A stretch of 64,000 nucleotides of DNA, from contig JALECJ010000254.1 in the NCBI GenBank assembly GCA_023515745.1, forward strand, positions 2,106,273-2,170,272, given 5' to 3'. Position numbers and translations under genes: made by a program. The notes under the pieces are model-generated. The model was not told the DNA's origin. It worked only from the letters and a program-made list of their open reading frames with translations, and made no database searches. Below are positions 39,463 through 49,425 of the stretch, one piece after another. This DNA comes from Amoeboaphelidium protococcarum. Lineage: Eukaryota; Aphelidiomycota; Aphelidea. Position 1 is the stretch's first letter, and each line of letters opens with the position of its first letter.

Positions 39463-40908
39463 ATGAATATCCAGGATCTATTATCGTATCGACCACCAGG
39501 TACATTACAATGCTCTATCAATTAATCTGCCACTTCAACCACATATCCCAAGTATCCTCGTGTACTACATGAAATATAACTGACGAGTTGGGACTCCTTT
39601 GATGAAGACATCATTGATCCGTTTATTGAGTTTGTGGCTGACAAACTACAGTTCAAATGCAACGGCCTATTGCTTGATGGGTGTGAATCTGCTGTAAATG
39701 AACAGGAAATCACGTATTATCTATTACAATGCTGTTTCCACAACGCAAATCAATTAGCTAAAGCTTTGAAACTGAATGTGAAACTGGGATTCGCAAGGAA
39801 AAACGTCGGCTTAAATCCAGATTTGGTATTATATCGCATACCAACAGATGACAAAGATTTGGAAGAGACGCCGTTGATGACGGTCGAGGTCAAAACAAGC
39901 TGGGCTCTGGATGTTGGAGATGATCTGGTGGCAATTGCAAATGATGACAAGGACAAAATGTGCAGTAAGGTGCGACGCGTAATTTCTCAGGAATACGGAT
40001 ATATGAGTGTCAATCATCATCGCTATGGGATGATCTGCACTGACTAGAAATTCTTTTTTCTGCGACGAGGTGATCCACTTGAGTAAAAGCCAAACCAGTT
40101 GCAGATCAGTAGGGCAATTTATGTTGATAAGGTCACTCCTTATAATGTTATCACTGCAGTAACTGCTATGTACTTCAAATGCTCCAATAACTAGTACCTG
40201 TACTCGTCTCCGTACAGTACTCCTCCATTTAGTCCGACTAGTATGGACTTTGATCCTGCCAACAGAATTGAAATTCCCTTGCACACCCTGTATTTCGATG
40301 CGGTATTTGACGGTAGCCAGTAGTTTTCAGTAATAAGAGCTGGATTCCGGCAGCCATTAAATACTGTCTTGAAGATGGTTGACACGAGTAAGGATATGAT
40401 GCCCTATGAAATGAATTCAAATTAAAGTGAACCGGATGCGGCCACTGCTTAAATCGATGTTGACAGTTAGACATTGGGACAGGTATAATTGAAAGGTCCA
40501 CGCTTGATGTCAATGGAAAAAGAGCATCAGTGTTATCTCCGCTTGAAGAAATTCTGGGGCGAATATCTTCCAACTTTACATGCGCGTTTATCTTTGGACA
40601 ACTGGATTGAGTGCATTATGATTGATCAAATGGAGGTGGCAACTCATTAGGACATAGTTGAACAACAAGATCATCTGCGCTCTGCCCTGAAATCCTTCCA
40701 CGAGAACGGTATTGCCCACAATGATGTTGCTGAGAGAAATATAATGAGAGATAAAGCAGGTAAAGTCATGTTTATCGACTTTGCATATGCGCGTTTGATT
40801 ACAGATGGTTCTGAAAAGTTTCAGCGTGGTTGCAACAGGGATCTATCGAAATTGGAGAAGATCATTAAAGGGGAACAAATTGATGACAGTGAAGACGAAA
40901 GCTGGTGA
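39463..40908 (+). CDS. PD-(D/E)XK nuclease-like plus kinase-like fusion (Crinkler-type candidate)
   Basis: A 481-residue protein with two recognisable parts. Residues ~50-200 carry a restriction-endonuclease-like core: a Glu-containing helix (EQEITYYLLQCC), then NPDLVLYR (~118) and VEVKTSW (~142), i.e. the D...ExK catalytic triad spacing. The C-terminal part (~310-470) is a small kinase-like lobe with HNDVAERNIMRD (~417; HxD and Asn of the catalytic loop) and VMFIDFAYAR (~437; DFA for DFG), as in fungal FunK1-like and RIO/Bud32-like kinases. A PD-(D/E)XK domain joined to such a kinase is a known arrangement of Crinkler (CRN) effectors in oomycetes, chytrids and other protists. No signal peptide or LFLAK motif is evident. 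An ACGCGT lies 35 bases upstream. Whether it acts in host cells, on mobile DNA or on conflict systems is unknown. Confidence 0.7.
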
Positions 40909-41188
40909 TACCGCAGATTGTGATCAGGTGAAGGCGATGCAGTTACGAAGTAGCATTGAGTAGAATCAAAGCTAACGTTATTGGTATTTTTCCTAATAGT
41001 TATCTGTTAAAAGTTTATTTTCTATTCAGCTTTTCATATTTTTTAACATGCTGCATCGCGACCTTTGATGCAACTCCGTATCAGGTGATGATCGTCACCC
41101 TTAAAACGCTTTTAGCTATTTATACGAAATTAATTAACCGACCTCCTCTATTCTTTTTAAGCTTTTAGTATCCTATAAAATATATGAT

Positions 41189-42013
41189 ATGAAGATGCTC
41201 AATATAATTTTGTAATTTGCTATAATCAAGCTGGCTCTTGGTGCGCCTGTTGAAGAGGTGCATCTGAAAAAGAGAATCGTCGGTGCTATTGTTGCAGCTA
41301 CTTCTTCCCGCCCGCCTAGTCCACCCGTAAATCGCCCTCCATCTCCTCCTTCATAGTATGAGTTGTATATGTATAAAACTGTTTAAAATGCCTCTGCAAT
41401 TGCGGCTGGATATCAGGAAATAGAGAATCCACAGGCTCCTGTCGCTGAATTTACGTCTGGTGCTGTTCTTGACGCGTCAATCGACGCGACTATCATTAAC
41501 AACACCCAAGTATTACCTCTCTATGGATAGTTTTAGAGTATTGCTAGACCGAGCTTCTTTTCAGAAAGCTAGTATCTGAACTACTACGGCGCGGACGGCC
41601 AATCTAGCAGTGGAGACTTTTTGTCATTCGACTACTCTAATAACGTGCAATCGATTGCTGGTGTATTCGCTCAATTCTTTTAGGACTCCCAATTTGTGGC
41701 AACTTCTATTAGCTATACAACTTTTCAAACTAACATATTTCAGACGCCGTACTTGTATGTCTCTGGTGAAGAAGTGGGAGTGCTGATTAATGATAATGGA
41801 GTTGTGAAGGTGATTGTTCGCGGCCCTTGTGATATTTGGGCATCGAGTACCAGAGCAATTAAGCATAAGACGCAAGTAAACTGGCGTGATGGATCCGATA
41901 TTGCGGCTTATGCATGTGCACTTTACAACAATGCATACCTTGCCTCTAATCCGGCTCTCGTTGGCAGTGGTTACATACCTGCTTCAATATTCCTAAACTC
42001 AACAAAAGTTTGA
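41189..42013 (+). CDS. Predicted secreted protein, family not recognised (274 aa)
   Basis: It starts with a signal peptide (MKMLNIILQFAIIKLALGAP) and a short pro-like segment with a Lys-Lys-Arg site (~29-31), a possible Kex2/furin cleavage point. A Pro/Ser linker (RPPSPPVNRPPSPP, ~43-56) leads to a ~200-residue domain rich in Tyr, Phe, Gln, Ser and Asn. That domain contains YLYVSGEEVGVLIND, VNWRDGSDIAAYACALYNNAYLASNP and only two cysteines. The beta-rich, aromatic composition suggests an extracellular binding or enzyme domain, but I recognise none. In-frame ATGs at 41189 and 41195 both keep the signal peptide. Another secreted protein follows at 42601 on the same strand. Confidence 0.75.
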
Positions 42014-42600
42014 GTTTCTCTCAATGATCAATGGAAAGAAGATCCGTTGCAACTTTTGCTTAAATGATACCCGTTATGGCAATATCAAGTTTGAATAAAG
42101 TTTAATAAAAAAGTAATATAGAGATTCTTTATTCTAGAGGTACAAGTGTGTCCGTTTATAGTGACAGTAGTTTATACACTCTATCGCTCTTTAACTGCAT
42201 ATCAAGCTCTGCTTTCATTGTACCATGACCAATGTTTAGCAAAGCTATTCCTTTCGCGTCTACCTCGCGCATCTCATTACAATAACAATCTTAAAATCGC
42301 CGAAAGATAAGCTAGATGCTAATATCAGAACCTCTTGAGATGATGCCTTATGCACGCTGATCCATTTTGATAAATCTCAGCTAACATATCATCATTGCTG
42401 AGAAGGTGACAATCGCCATTGCACTTAGTGAAACAGATCACTGCCATATACAGTGGTACTCGGTCGGCATTTGGAACCACGTGGTGTTTATAATCACCTA
42501 AAATTTTGATTATCAGAGCAAATTTATTATGGCTTATCCTCTTCTTTCATAAAATATTACTTCACTTTATAAAATTTGATTAATTACATAATATTGCATC
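42014..42600. other. Intergenic, nothing recognised
   Basis: Spacer between two genes for secreted proteins. No RNA gene, repeat or ORF with homology was seen. Confidence 0.35.
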
Positions 42601-43254
42601 ATGCTGTTCAGTAGTACTTTGTTGTTGGCGGCATTCAGCAGTCTATACCACTCACTGCCTCATACCGACCAGTTGATTCTACAAGAAGAAAACTCCTCTG
42701 GTGCTGCTGTCACTCCGTATGGTTATTCTCAAAAATTCTATGGTGTGCTTGCTCATACAAAGCAGAAGGGAGATATTAAGTAGGTACAAAGCGAAATGCG
42801 TTGGTATGATTATCCAAAGAAATCTCTGCTGAATCAGTGCTCTATTGAGGGTGTCACGTCGTGCAGGCTCTTCAAGGGAAAGTCAATCTACATCTTCAAC
42901 AAAATCGCGAAACAATGTATCAAATTAGATTCACCTTTCCCTATTATCAGTCCTACTTGGATATTGGATGGTGAGTATAAAGGCTTAGAATTTGTGAATG
43001 GTGTCTTATCTCACCGTTGGGATAAAATGGACCATTTCTACTATGAGTCTGTGGTTGAGAGAAAGTTGACGCGTGTATTTGCCCCATTGGATCAAAACGG
43101 TTTCTCAGCTCAGCATGACTATGTCATTTATGAGCCTCAGGAATCAATTGACGAGCGTGTTTTTGAAGTTCCCGCTTTCTGTCAGGATGATCAGCGTAAG
43201 GACATACCGGAAGAGCAGAAACACAAGCTGTTTCCTTGTTACTTTAACGAGTAA
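42601..43254 (+). CDS. Predicted secreted protein, ependymin-like family candidate (217 aa)
   Basis: It begins with a signal peptide (MLFSSTLLLAAFSSLYHS). The mature part has four well-separated cysteines (QCSIEGVTSC ~81-89, QCIKL ~107, PAFCQ ~197, FPCYF ~214) and a beta-rich pattern: SIYIFNK, ISPTWILDGEYKGLEFVNG, LSHRWDKMDHFYYESVVERKLTRVF, then VFEVPAFC. The W-D turn followed by Y-x-E-S and the closing F-x-V-P-x-F/x-C motif resemble ependymin-related and similar secreted lipid-binding barrels in protists and plants. That assignment is from memory and weak. It is next to another secreted-protein gene and may be co-used, but there is no evidence of shared control. Confidence 0.75.
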
Positions 43255-43515
43255 TAACAATCTGAGTTGGCACTGGCTCGTCTATGATACATGAATATTG
43301 AAATAAATGATTATTGGCTATTTTTTCATTATTTTTGGCATTATTGTTTAGTTAATAGACGCCTGATTAGAGGCTTGAATGTAAAAATACACAACTATAA
43401 GAATGTTGTGTGGGAGTGAAGAGGCTATTTTTAAACTTGGCAATTAATCTATTCCATATCTGAAATCTTTTAATTTAACTACACACTTGAAAAGCACTAT
43501 TTGGATAGCATAAAA

Positions 43516-45939
43516 ATGTTTTTAAAGTTGAAGAATTCTGTGAATAAAAGGTAAAAGAAGGAGGAGAAAGAGGTGTCGATAACTGGGCCGTTACATTTGT
43601 AGCCTCTGAGAGAGGGCGAGTTGGCTGAAATTGTGCGCGCCGCCCAAAGGCTGTAGATGCAGAGTGAGAATGCTTCATCCCATGAGGACTTGGCCTATTT
43701 GAGTGAGAAAGCACCGAGCACCGATGTCAATGATCCTATACGAGAGTTGTCGCTGTTGAATGATGAGCTGTACTCGCTCGATATCACTGCATATACGTCA
43801 CTCAGACTGTTACTTGAAACAAAGCTTGGTCGGGGAGCTCATGTTTCAGGCGCTGAAATGAAAAAGTTTAATCAAAGTGCTCAAGAGGTAGCGGTAAAGT
43901 ATTAGCAGTTTAATGAAATTATATCAGAGTGCTTGAAGAACAAGTTCAGGAGTAACGCTGTCGAACTGTCTCCAACTAGCACGATTGTCGCTGATCAAGA
44001 TGGCAATGAGCAGAGTTACCAACCCACGAGCATATTGATGCAGTAATCATTATCTTCTGATTTGTCATCTGGTGTACAATCGGATGTTACTCAGAGTCAT
44101 ACCTTAGATTTGCCTACTGCGCCAACTCTGGTGTAACAAAGTCCTTAGCCAGCATTTGACCAAGCTGAAGCTCTTCTGAAGGCCAAGAAGTTGTAGAAAG
44201 ATATGGTCCAGCTGATTAATCAAGTCCAGGATGCCATCTAGACTCATAGGTCCAAGATTAATCCGTAGGCTATAATTAACGCACAAACTGAAATTGGCAA
44301 CACTCAAAAGTTCTTTGTCAGATCAAAGTATAAGGAGATGGTCAAAGGTTGTGGGCCTGCTAGAAGTGCTCACACTGGAATCATAGCCTGGGCTGGAACC
44401 AAAGATCCTGGAGATTGTTGGATGAATGATCTCTTGCAAGCTTATCTTCGTCACTCAATACCGCGTCATTTCATGGAATCTATTCCAGTTAAGAGAATAT
44501 TGAAAGCCAAGTAGGCCGGTCAGTAATCTAACGAAGGTAATATTGCCGAAATAGCGCTTCAGTTAGCTGAAGATACTTTCAAAGAGGAAGATATGCGTAA
44601 AAGAGTGGATCTCATTTAGACTAAAATGTACCTTCCTCAAACTCTGGATGTTATAGAATTACAAGATCTATTTTATTGGATGAATGAAGCTACTCTGCGC
44701 CCGTTACCATCATCTCATACTGTAGCTAGTGCCAATCTGGTAGAAGACGCGATTTAAAAGATGGGGGGCTGGGACTTGTATGAAGTATTTTGTGTCAATT
44801 GGTTAAGGTAATTCTATGTTGATCAAGGTAAGACCACTATTGCGTATCCTATACCTGGTTGTCGCCCTATCACTCATGAATCAGATTCTACTCATAATCA
44901 GTCATTTGCCAGCACACCATGCAACTTATCTCTGGCTGATCTCCTTGCTCCTGCCGCAGCTACAACTCAGGCACTAGCTGATTTTAATGTCAGTCCATAT
45001 GAGAGAATTGCATCGAATTCTGACTAGAAGTATTGGAACTACATTTGGAAGTAGACTTACAAAGAGCTATTAATGTTGCATAAGACTCTGTAAGAAGAAA
45101 TGCTTCACGACGAGGCTGCGTTGAGAAGTTATATTGCCACCGTTAATGAATCTGGTATTATTCAGAATGGAAAGTACAACGATTACGGTATTGTCGACGA
45201 ATTTTAGTACGATGAATCAATGTCGAAGCAACAGAAGAAGATGCTGCATCCTAAATTGATCCTGTTGAGAGAGAAGTCTATAGTGCTGAATATTTGTTCA
45301 CGTCCAGAGTTTTACGGACTGATGGATAGAGTCGATAAGGAGCTTCGCTGTTAGAGTGGCCTCCTAGTAGGCGAAGATTGCGCGTAATGTGGCGTTGTGC
45401 CGTCCGTGCCATCAGAGTCTAGCGCGCAGTCCAGCCAAGTTCTTACCACTGACAAGAGTGGTTCTGATGGTCAAGATTTTAAGAAGGGCCATAAGAAAGC
45501 TGCTTCGACTGGCGTGTTTGAATCTGCAGGTAAACTGTTTGGCATCAAGAAGAAGCCTGATCAAGCATCGCCATCCCAAGACCAGGTGAAGAAGAATGGA
45601 ACTTTACCATTTCCATAGCGCGGTCGATCGTCAGCTCTCAGTGGCGGCGGTCCTGAAGATTCTCCTGCCGGGTCTCGTAAGAGCGCCATTGCTAGAGTGC
45701 AGGTGAACGAAATGGGGTAGAATAAGCGCTCTATGTCTGCACCGGCTACTCCAAATTTTAAAGATTCCGATCCTGACGTTATGGATTTCTCTGAACTCAA
45801 AATATTGAGTGAAGAAATTCTGCAGTTTCCCGTGTTGCCCGATGTATCTCTTATGAAGGAGGTGCATCCGTTGTCTGAGAAAATTGTCAAGTACTACCTT
45901 ACAGAGGAACTACCTGCCAAGTATCAAAGCGTGTATTAA
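43516..45939 (+). CDS. Unidentified ~807-aa protein with coiled-coil and low-complexity parts; 3' end uncertain
   Basis: A long frame of good coding quality from the ATG at 43516. N-terminal helical region (~20-140: LREGELAEIVRAAQRLQ, LNDELYSLDITAYTSL), a Ser/Gln linker, a coiled coil (~220-265), a conserved-looking middle (IIAWAGTKDPGDCWMNDLLQAYL, LQDLFYWMNEATLRPLP, MGGWDLYEVFCVNWLRQFY), a second helical part, then a basic Ser/Lys/Pro-rich tail and a last helix (EEILQFPVLPDVSLMKEV). I do not recognise the family. Oddity: good coding ends at a TAA (45937-45939), but with TAA as Gln the frame stays open to TGA at 46242, inside the next gene. Either a 3' intron exists (a weak GTGTAT...GTACAG pair would lead to TGA at 46129) or this TAA is a real stop. 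Confidence 0.7.
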
Positions 45940-46189
45940 ACGAACTACCAATTTCTTACTCACAATATCTTAATTTCGCTTACACATTGTTTTGGTCTTG
46001 TTTTTATCGTCCGTACAGATACGGTTACCTAACAATTGCAATATGAAACATCGTGCTCAATGGAAGCACCGGATTGGACAGCGAGACTATTAATCCAATC
46101 GATGCACGGTAACACTTCACACTATCTGATCACCTTATTCTTTCATTTCTTATTTTCTTTTATCGACAAAGTAAAACAAAATAATATAT

Positions 46190-47098
46190 ATGGGTTTGAT
46201 ACATAGACCAAAGAAATTGGACCGCCTCTGTGTAGTGCATGATCTGCGTTGTGTGATGGAAAATGATAATCTATTGCGCGATAACATGGATGTGATTTTA
46301 AGGACCCCGAGACGCGTCAACAGACATTTTACTCGTCCACGTCCACCTAGACAATCGGTTAGTCACACTCTTCCTATTGAGGGTATTGAAACAATGCACC
46401 TACACGATACTGAGGTTGATGAGAATGTCCACTAAGAAGATACGGACTTTAGCGAATATCCGCGCTTTACTTTTGGTGAAGTTTTGAATTTCGATAATCT
46501 GATTGAGACTTACGATTAGTAGCATTGCATGATTAACTAGGCTGTGTCCATTGGAGAGTATAGAGAGAGAATTGCGCGAATGAGAGCTGATCATTCATAG
46601 CCAGACGCGGATGAGCTTCGTCAAAGATCTGACTTTGAGTCGATATTATCATCGATAATTTTTAGGCCTAGTCCTGAAGTCTTGAATGGCTTGATTAACT
46701 CTGTAAAGAAGTCTTGCCGTGTCGGTGATATCATAGATGTGTGTGGATATCGCGGCAATGGCTACTATTACGTGGCCAATGTAGATCCTGAGAACAACGT
46801 TGTGGAGGCGTATAAAACTTTAGGTGATTACGGATGCCACTTGCCTCATTAGGCCTGGGATATAATTGAAAGGTATGGCGAGAACTATTTTCAATCAGCT
46901 GACGTGTGGGCTTGTTTCCTACCAGTCGACACTCGTATAATGATGCACAACGCTGCCGGTGTATAAGAAGAGTATTCAATCCACAGCGAAAATAGCGTAA
47001 TGTTCTCCTGGCTACATTAAAATGAACAAGTCGTTATTAATGGCCGTACATATCGCGGCAAAATTGGTCTCTCCACTAACTCTGTCTCAAGATTATGA
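46190..47098 (+). CDS. Unidentified protein (302 aa)
   Basis: The frame ATG 46190 to TGA 47098 uses TAR as Gln and keeps its quality throughout. The N-terminal third is basic (RTPRRVNRHFTRPRPPRQ), the middle is acidic (DTEVDENVHQEDTDFSEYP). From ~180 there is a compact region with CRVGDIIDVCGYRGNGYYYVANVD and VVEAYKTLGDYGCHLPHQAWDII, which looks like an SH3/Tudor-type barrel (start DxxD-V-G-YxGxG-YYxAxV). That suggests a chromatin or RNP reader domain, but I cannot name the family. It lies just downstream of, and on the same strand as, the gene with the uncertain 3' end. Confidence 0.7.
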
Positions 47099-47469
47099 TC
47101 ACCGTTCTCTCCGCATTTCCTCATGGTGTCCATCGTGAATTTCAGTAATTTGGATCAATCAAGTCGTAAAAACATTAGTTGCTTTATTCATTGATGAAGT
47201 ACATAAATACATTTAAGATTCTAATACTAAATTAATTTTAATTCTTCATTTAGCTGTCCAATTGAAACATATACTAGTTCAGGGGTCAAAGGTGAAAGTC
47301 GCCTTATGATACTTGTATTCCGACCGTTTGGTTCGAAGTCTACAACTACCGCTTGATTCAATGACTAACAAGGTCGGCTTTCGATCAATCAATCAATCAA
47401 TCATATTTGTTTTTCTTTTCAAGTGTGAAATTTCATATCCTTCTTTGCCCTTGAAACATAATTCATACA
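47099..47469. other. Intergenic with (atca)n run
   Basis: Spacer before the DDHD phospholipase gene. A short caatcaatcaatcaatc repeat lies at about 47387-47402. No gene seen. Confidence 0.35.
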
Positions 47470-49331
47470 ATGTCTGCTACTACAAAAAATTGTCCACCTA
47501 ATCCGGCGCCTTCATGGGAAGATATTAAGAAGAATGATACCATAATATACATCATCCATGGTAAGCTCAATTCGATTGTGAAGTATAGCAGAATGGTTCA
47601 ACCTCGAATTTTAGTGTAGGAATGGGACAGCGATAACACAAGTACTTTACAAATATTGGCATCCTGAAGAGTAATGCTAATGAGATTCTGACAGCGATAA
47701 ATTACGAGCATAAGCTGGATAATGCTTGCCAGGACCTGTTGATTGATAACAAGATTCACTTTGTACCTATTGAGTGGCATTAGAAGATGCATGATTTGGA
47801 CACTGTTGATAAGCGGATGCGATTGATTACTTTACCAACTGTCCCGCTGATGCGCATCATAAATAATGATTATCTTGGCGATATTGTGTACTTTACTACA
47901 AAGACTCATGGCAAAGCAATCTATGAATTTTGTGTCGAGTAAATCAATCAGCACTATCAGACTCTTCTACAAAAGATCCCTGACTTTAGTGGCAAAATTA
48001 TACTGCTGGGACATTCTCTTGGTGGAATTATAGGCTATGATATTCTATGTCGCCAGTATTAATTTTTTGATCAGGATAATGAGGATATAGATAGTTGTGC
48101 TAATAAAGAAGGACTTGAAAGTATGTACAATCCTCAGTTGGATCAATAGCTTTGTGTTAAACCATCGGCATTTGTCACACTTGGTTGCCCATTAGCTGCA
48201 ATGTTAGTCATGAGGACTCAGTATCCTTCCACTTATGGACTGCCTGATGGGATTGTATATAATAACATTTTCCATCCATATGATCCGCTAGCGTATAGAT
48301 TTGAGCCGTTAGTAGACTCGCGTTTTGCTGATATTGAGCCTGTCCTTGTTGACCATTTTAACAGTCGCAAGTTCCAGCTGTATCTGAAAGGATAGTATAA
48401 TGATTTGGTAGTGCCACTACTGCCCGATTTCAGTCAGGTAAGACTGCCAGTGTTGAGCATACCAAGGTTGGGTGAAATTATTGCTAATAGTGCTCTGCGA
48501 TCAACAATGAATGGCGATGTGTTCAATTCTGCCAAGGAGCTCATATATACCATGTTTGGATACATGCACTGGTTGGGTGGACTGAGTATATCTGACACAT
48601 TTTAGACACCTAATACAGAGCTGAATTTGGCTGATGCTTTGATGACTCGAGAAAGCTCATCCGTTTAGACTGATAGAACTAAACGAGTTAGGATTGCACA
48701 TGTTGACTAATCTAATGATCACCGCCGCCGTCATTAATACTCCACTAGATCAAGCAAGCGGTTAAGACGTTCATCGTCATCTGTTGAATTGGAATAGTAG
48801 CATAATTCTAATCAGAATCGGCTACGAGGAGACTCCATTACTGAAGTTTAACCATCTGCTAAACCTTCTGCTAGCCACCCTCTTACGGAAGGGGAGGTTC
48901 TTGCTGAAGAAGAAAAGTGGGAATCCGAGTTGGAGTCAGAGTATGAGAATAATATGCACAGAGGACGTGGATAATAGCTATTAGACACCACCACTAATGT
49001 TGCGTAGTAATTTGCACAGAGTATTTTTAGTGTCATGAGACAGAGTGCTCGCGATAATGTTGAAATTGAGGATTCCACGGTTGCATCTCTGCACGCTGAG
49101 GATCTTAAAAATGAAACTGAATCTGAAGAGCCTGCGTATACTGATTAAGAAGATTCAGGCTAAAAGTAACCAGAAGTCCCGGACATTAAAAGGACCGATT
49201 ACGTTCTTAGAATTAATCTGTTAGAGAATGTGTCTCATGAATACATTGCTGGTCTACCTGCTCACTTCTCTTACTGGAGTAACAAGGATGTCGCATTTCA
49301 CATTATCAATAGATTCCACAGAAATTAGTGA
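47470..49331 (+). CDS. DDHD-domain phospholipase A1 (PA-PLA1 family)
   Basis: Intracellular phosphatidic-acid-preferring phospholipase A1 (600 residues), acting on ER/Golgi or mitochondrial membranes. Exon 1 is 47470-47560, the intron 47561-47619 (59 nt, GTAAGC...GTGTAG) and exon 2 47620-49331. Splicing joins the oxyanion motif IIYIIHG to MGQR (HGMGQ, compare VHGIGQ in relatives). The nucleophile elbow GHSLGG (Ser ~162) follows, and the DDHD domain spans ~240-590, with FHPYDPLAYRFEPL (~247) and DYVLRINLLENVSHEYIAGLPAHFSYWSNKD (~556; catalytic-type His). Between them lies a long Ser/Arg/Glu insert (~390-545). The WWE and SAM parts of animal DDHD proteins are absent. Confidence 0.93.
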
Positions 49332-49425
49332 TGTAAATATACTACTAAAACTGCTAGTCTTTATTCTAAATTTGTTCATATATTATGTCTATACATTCAT
49401 TCAAGTCTACAAGGAGTAGCTATCC

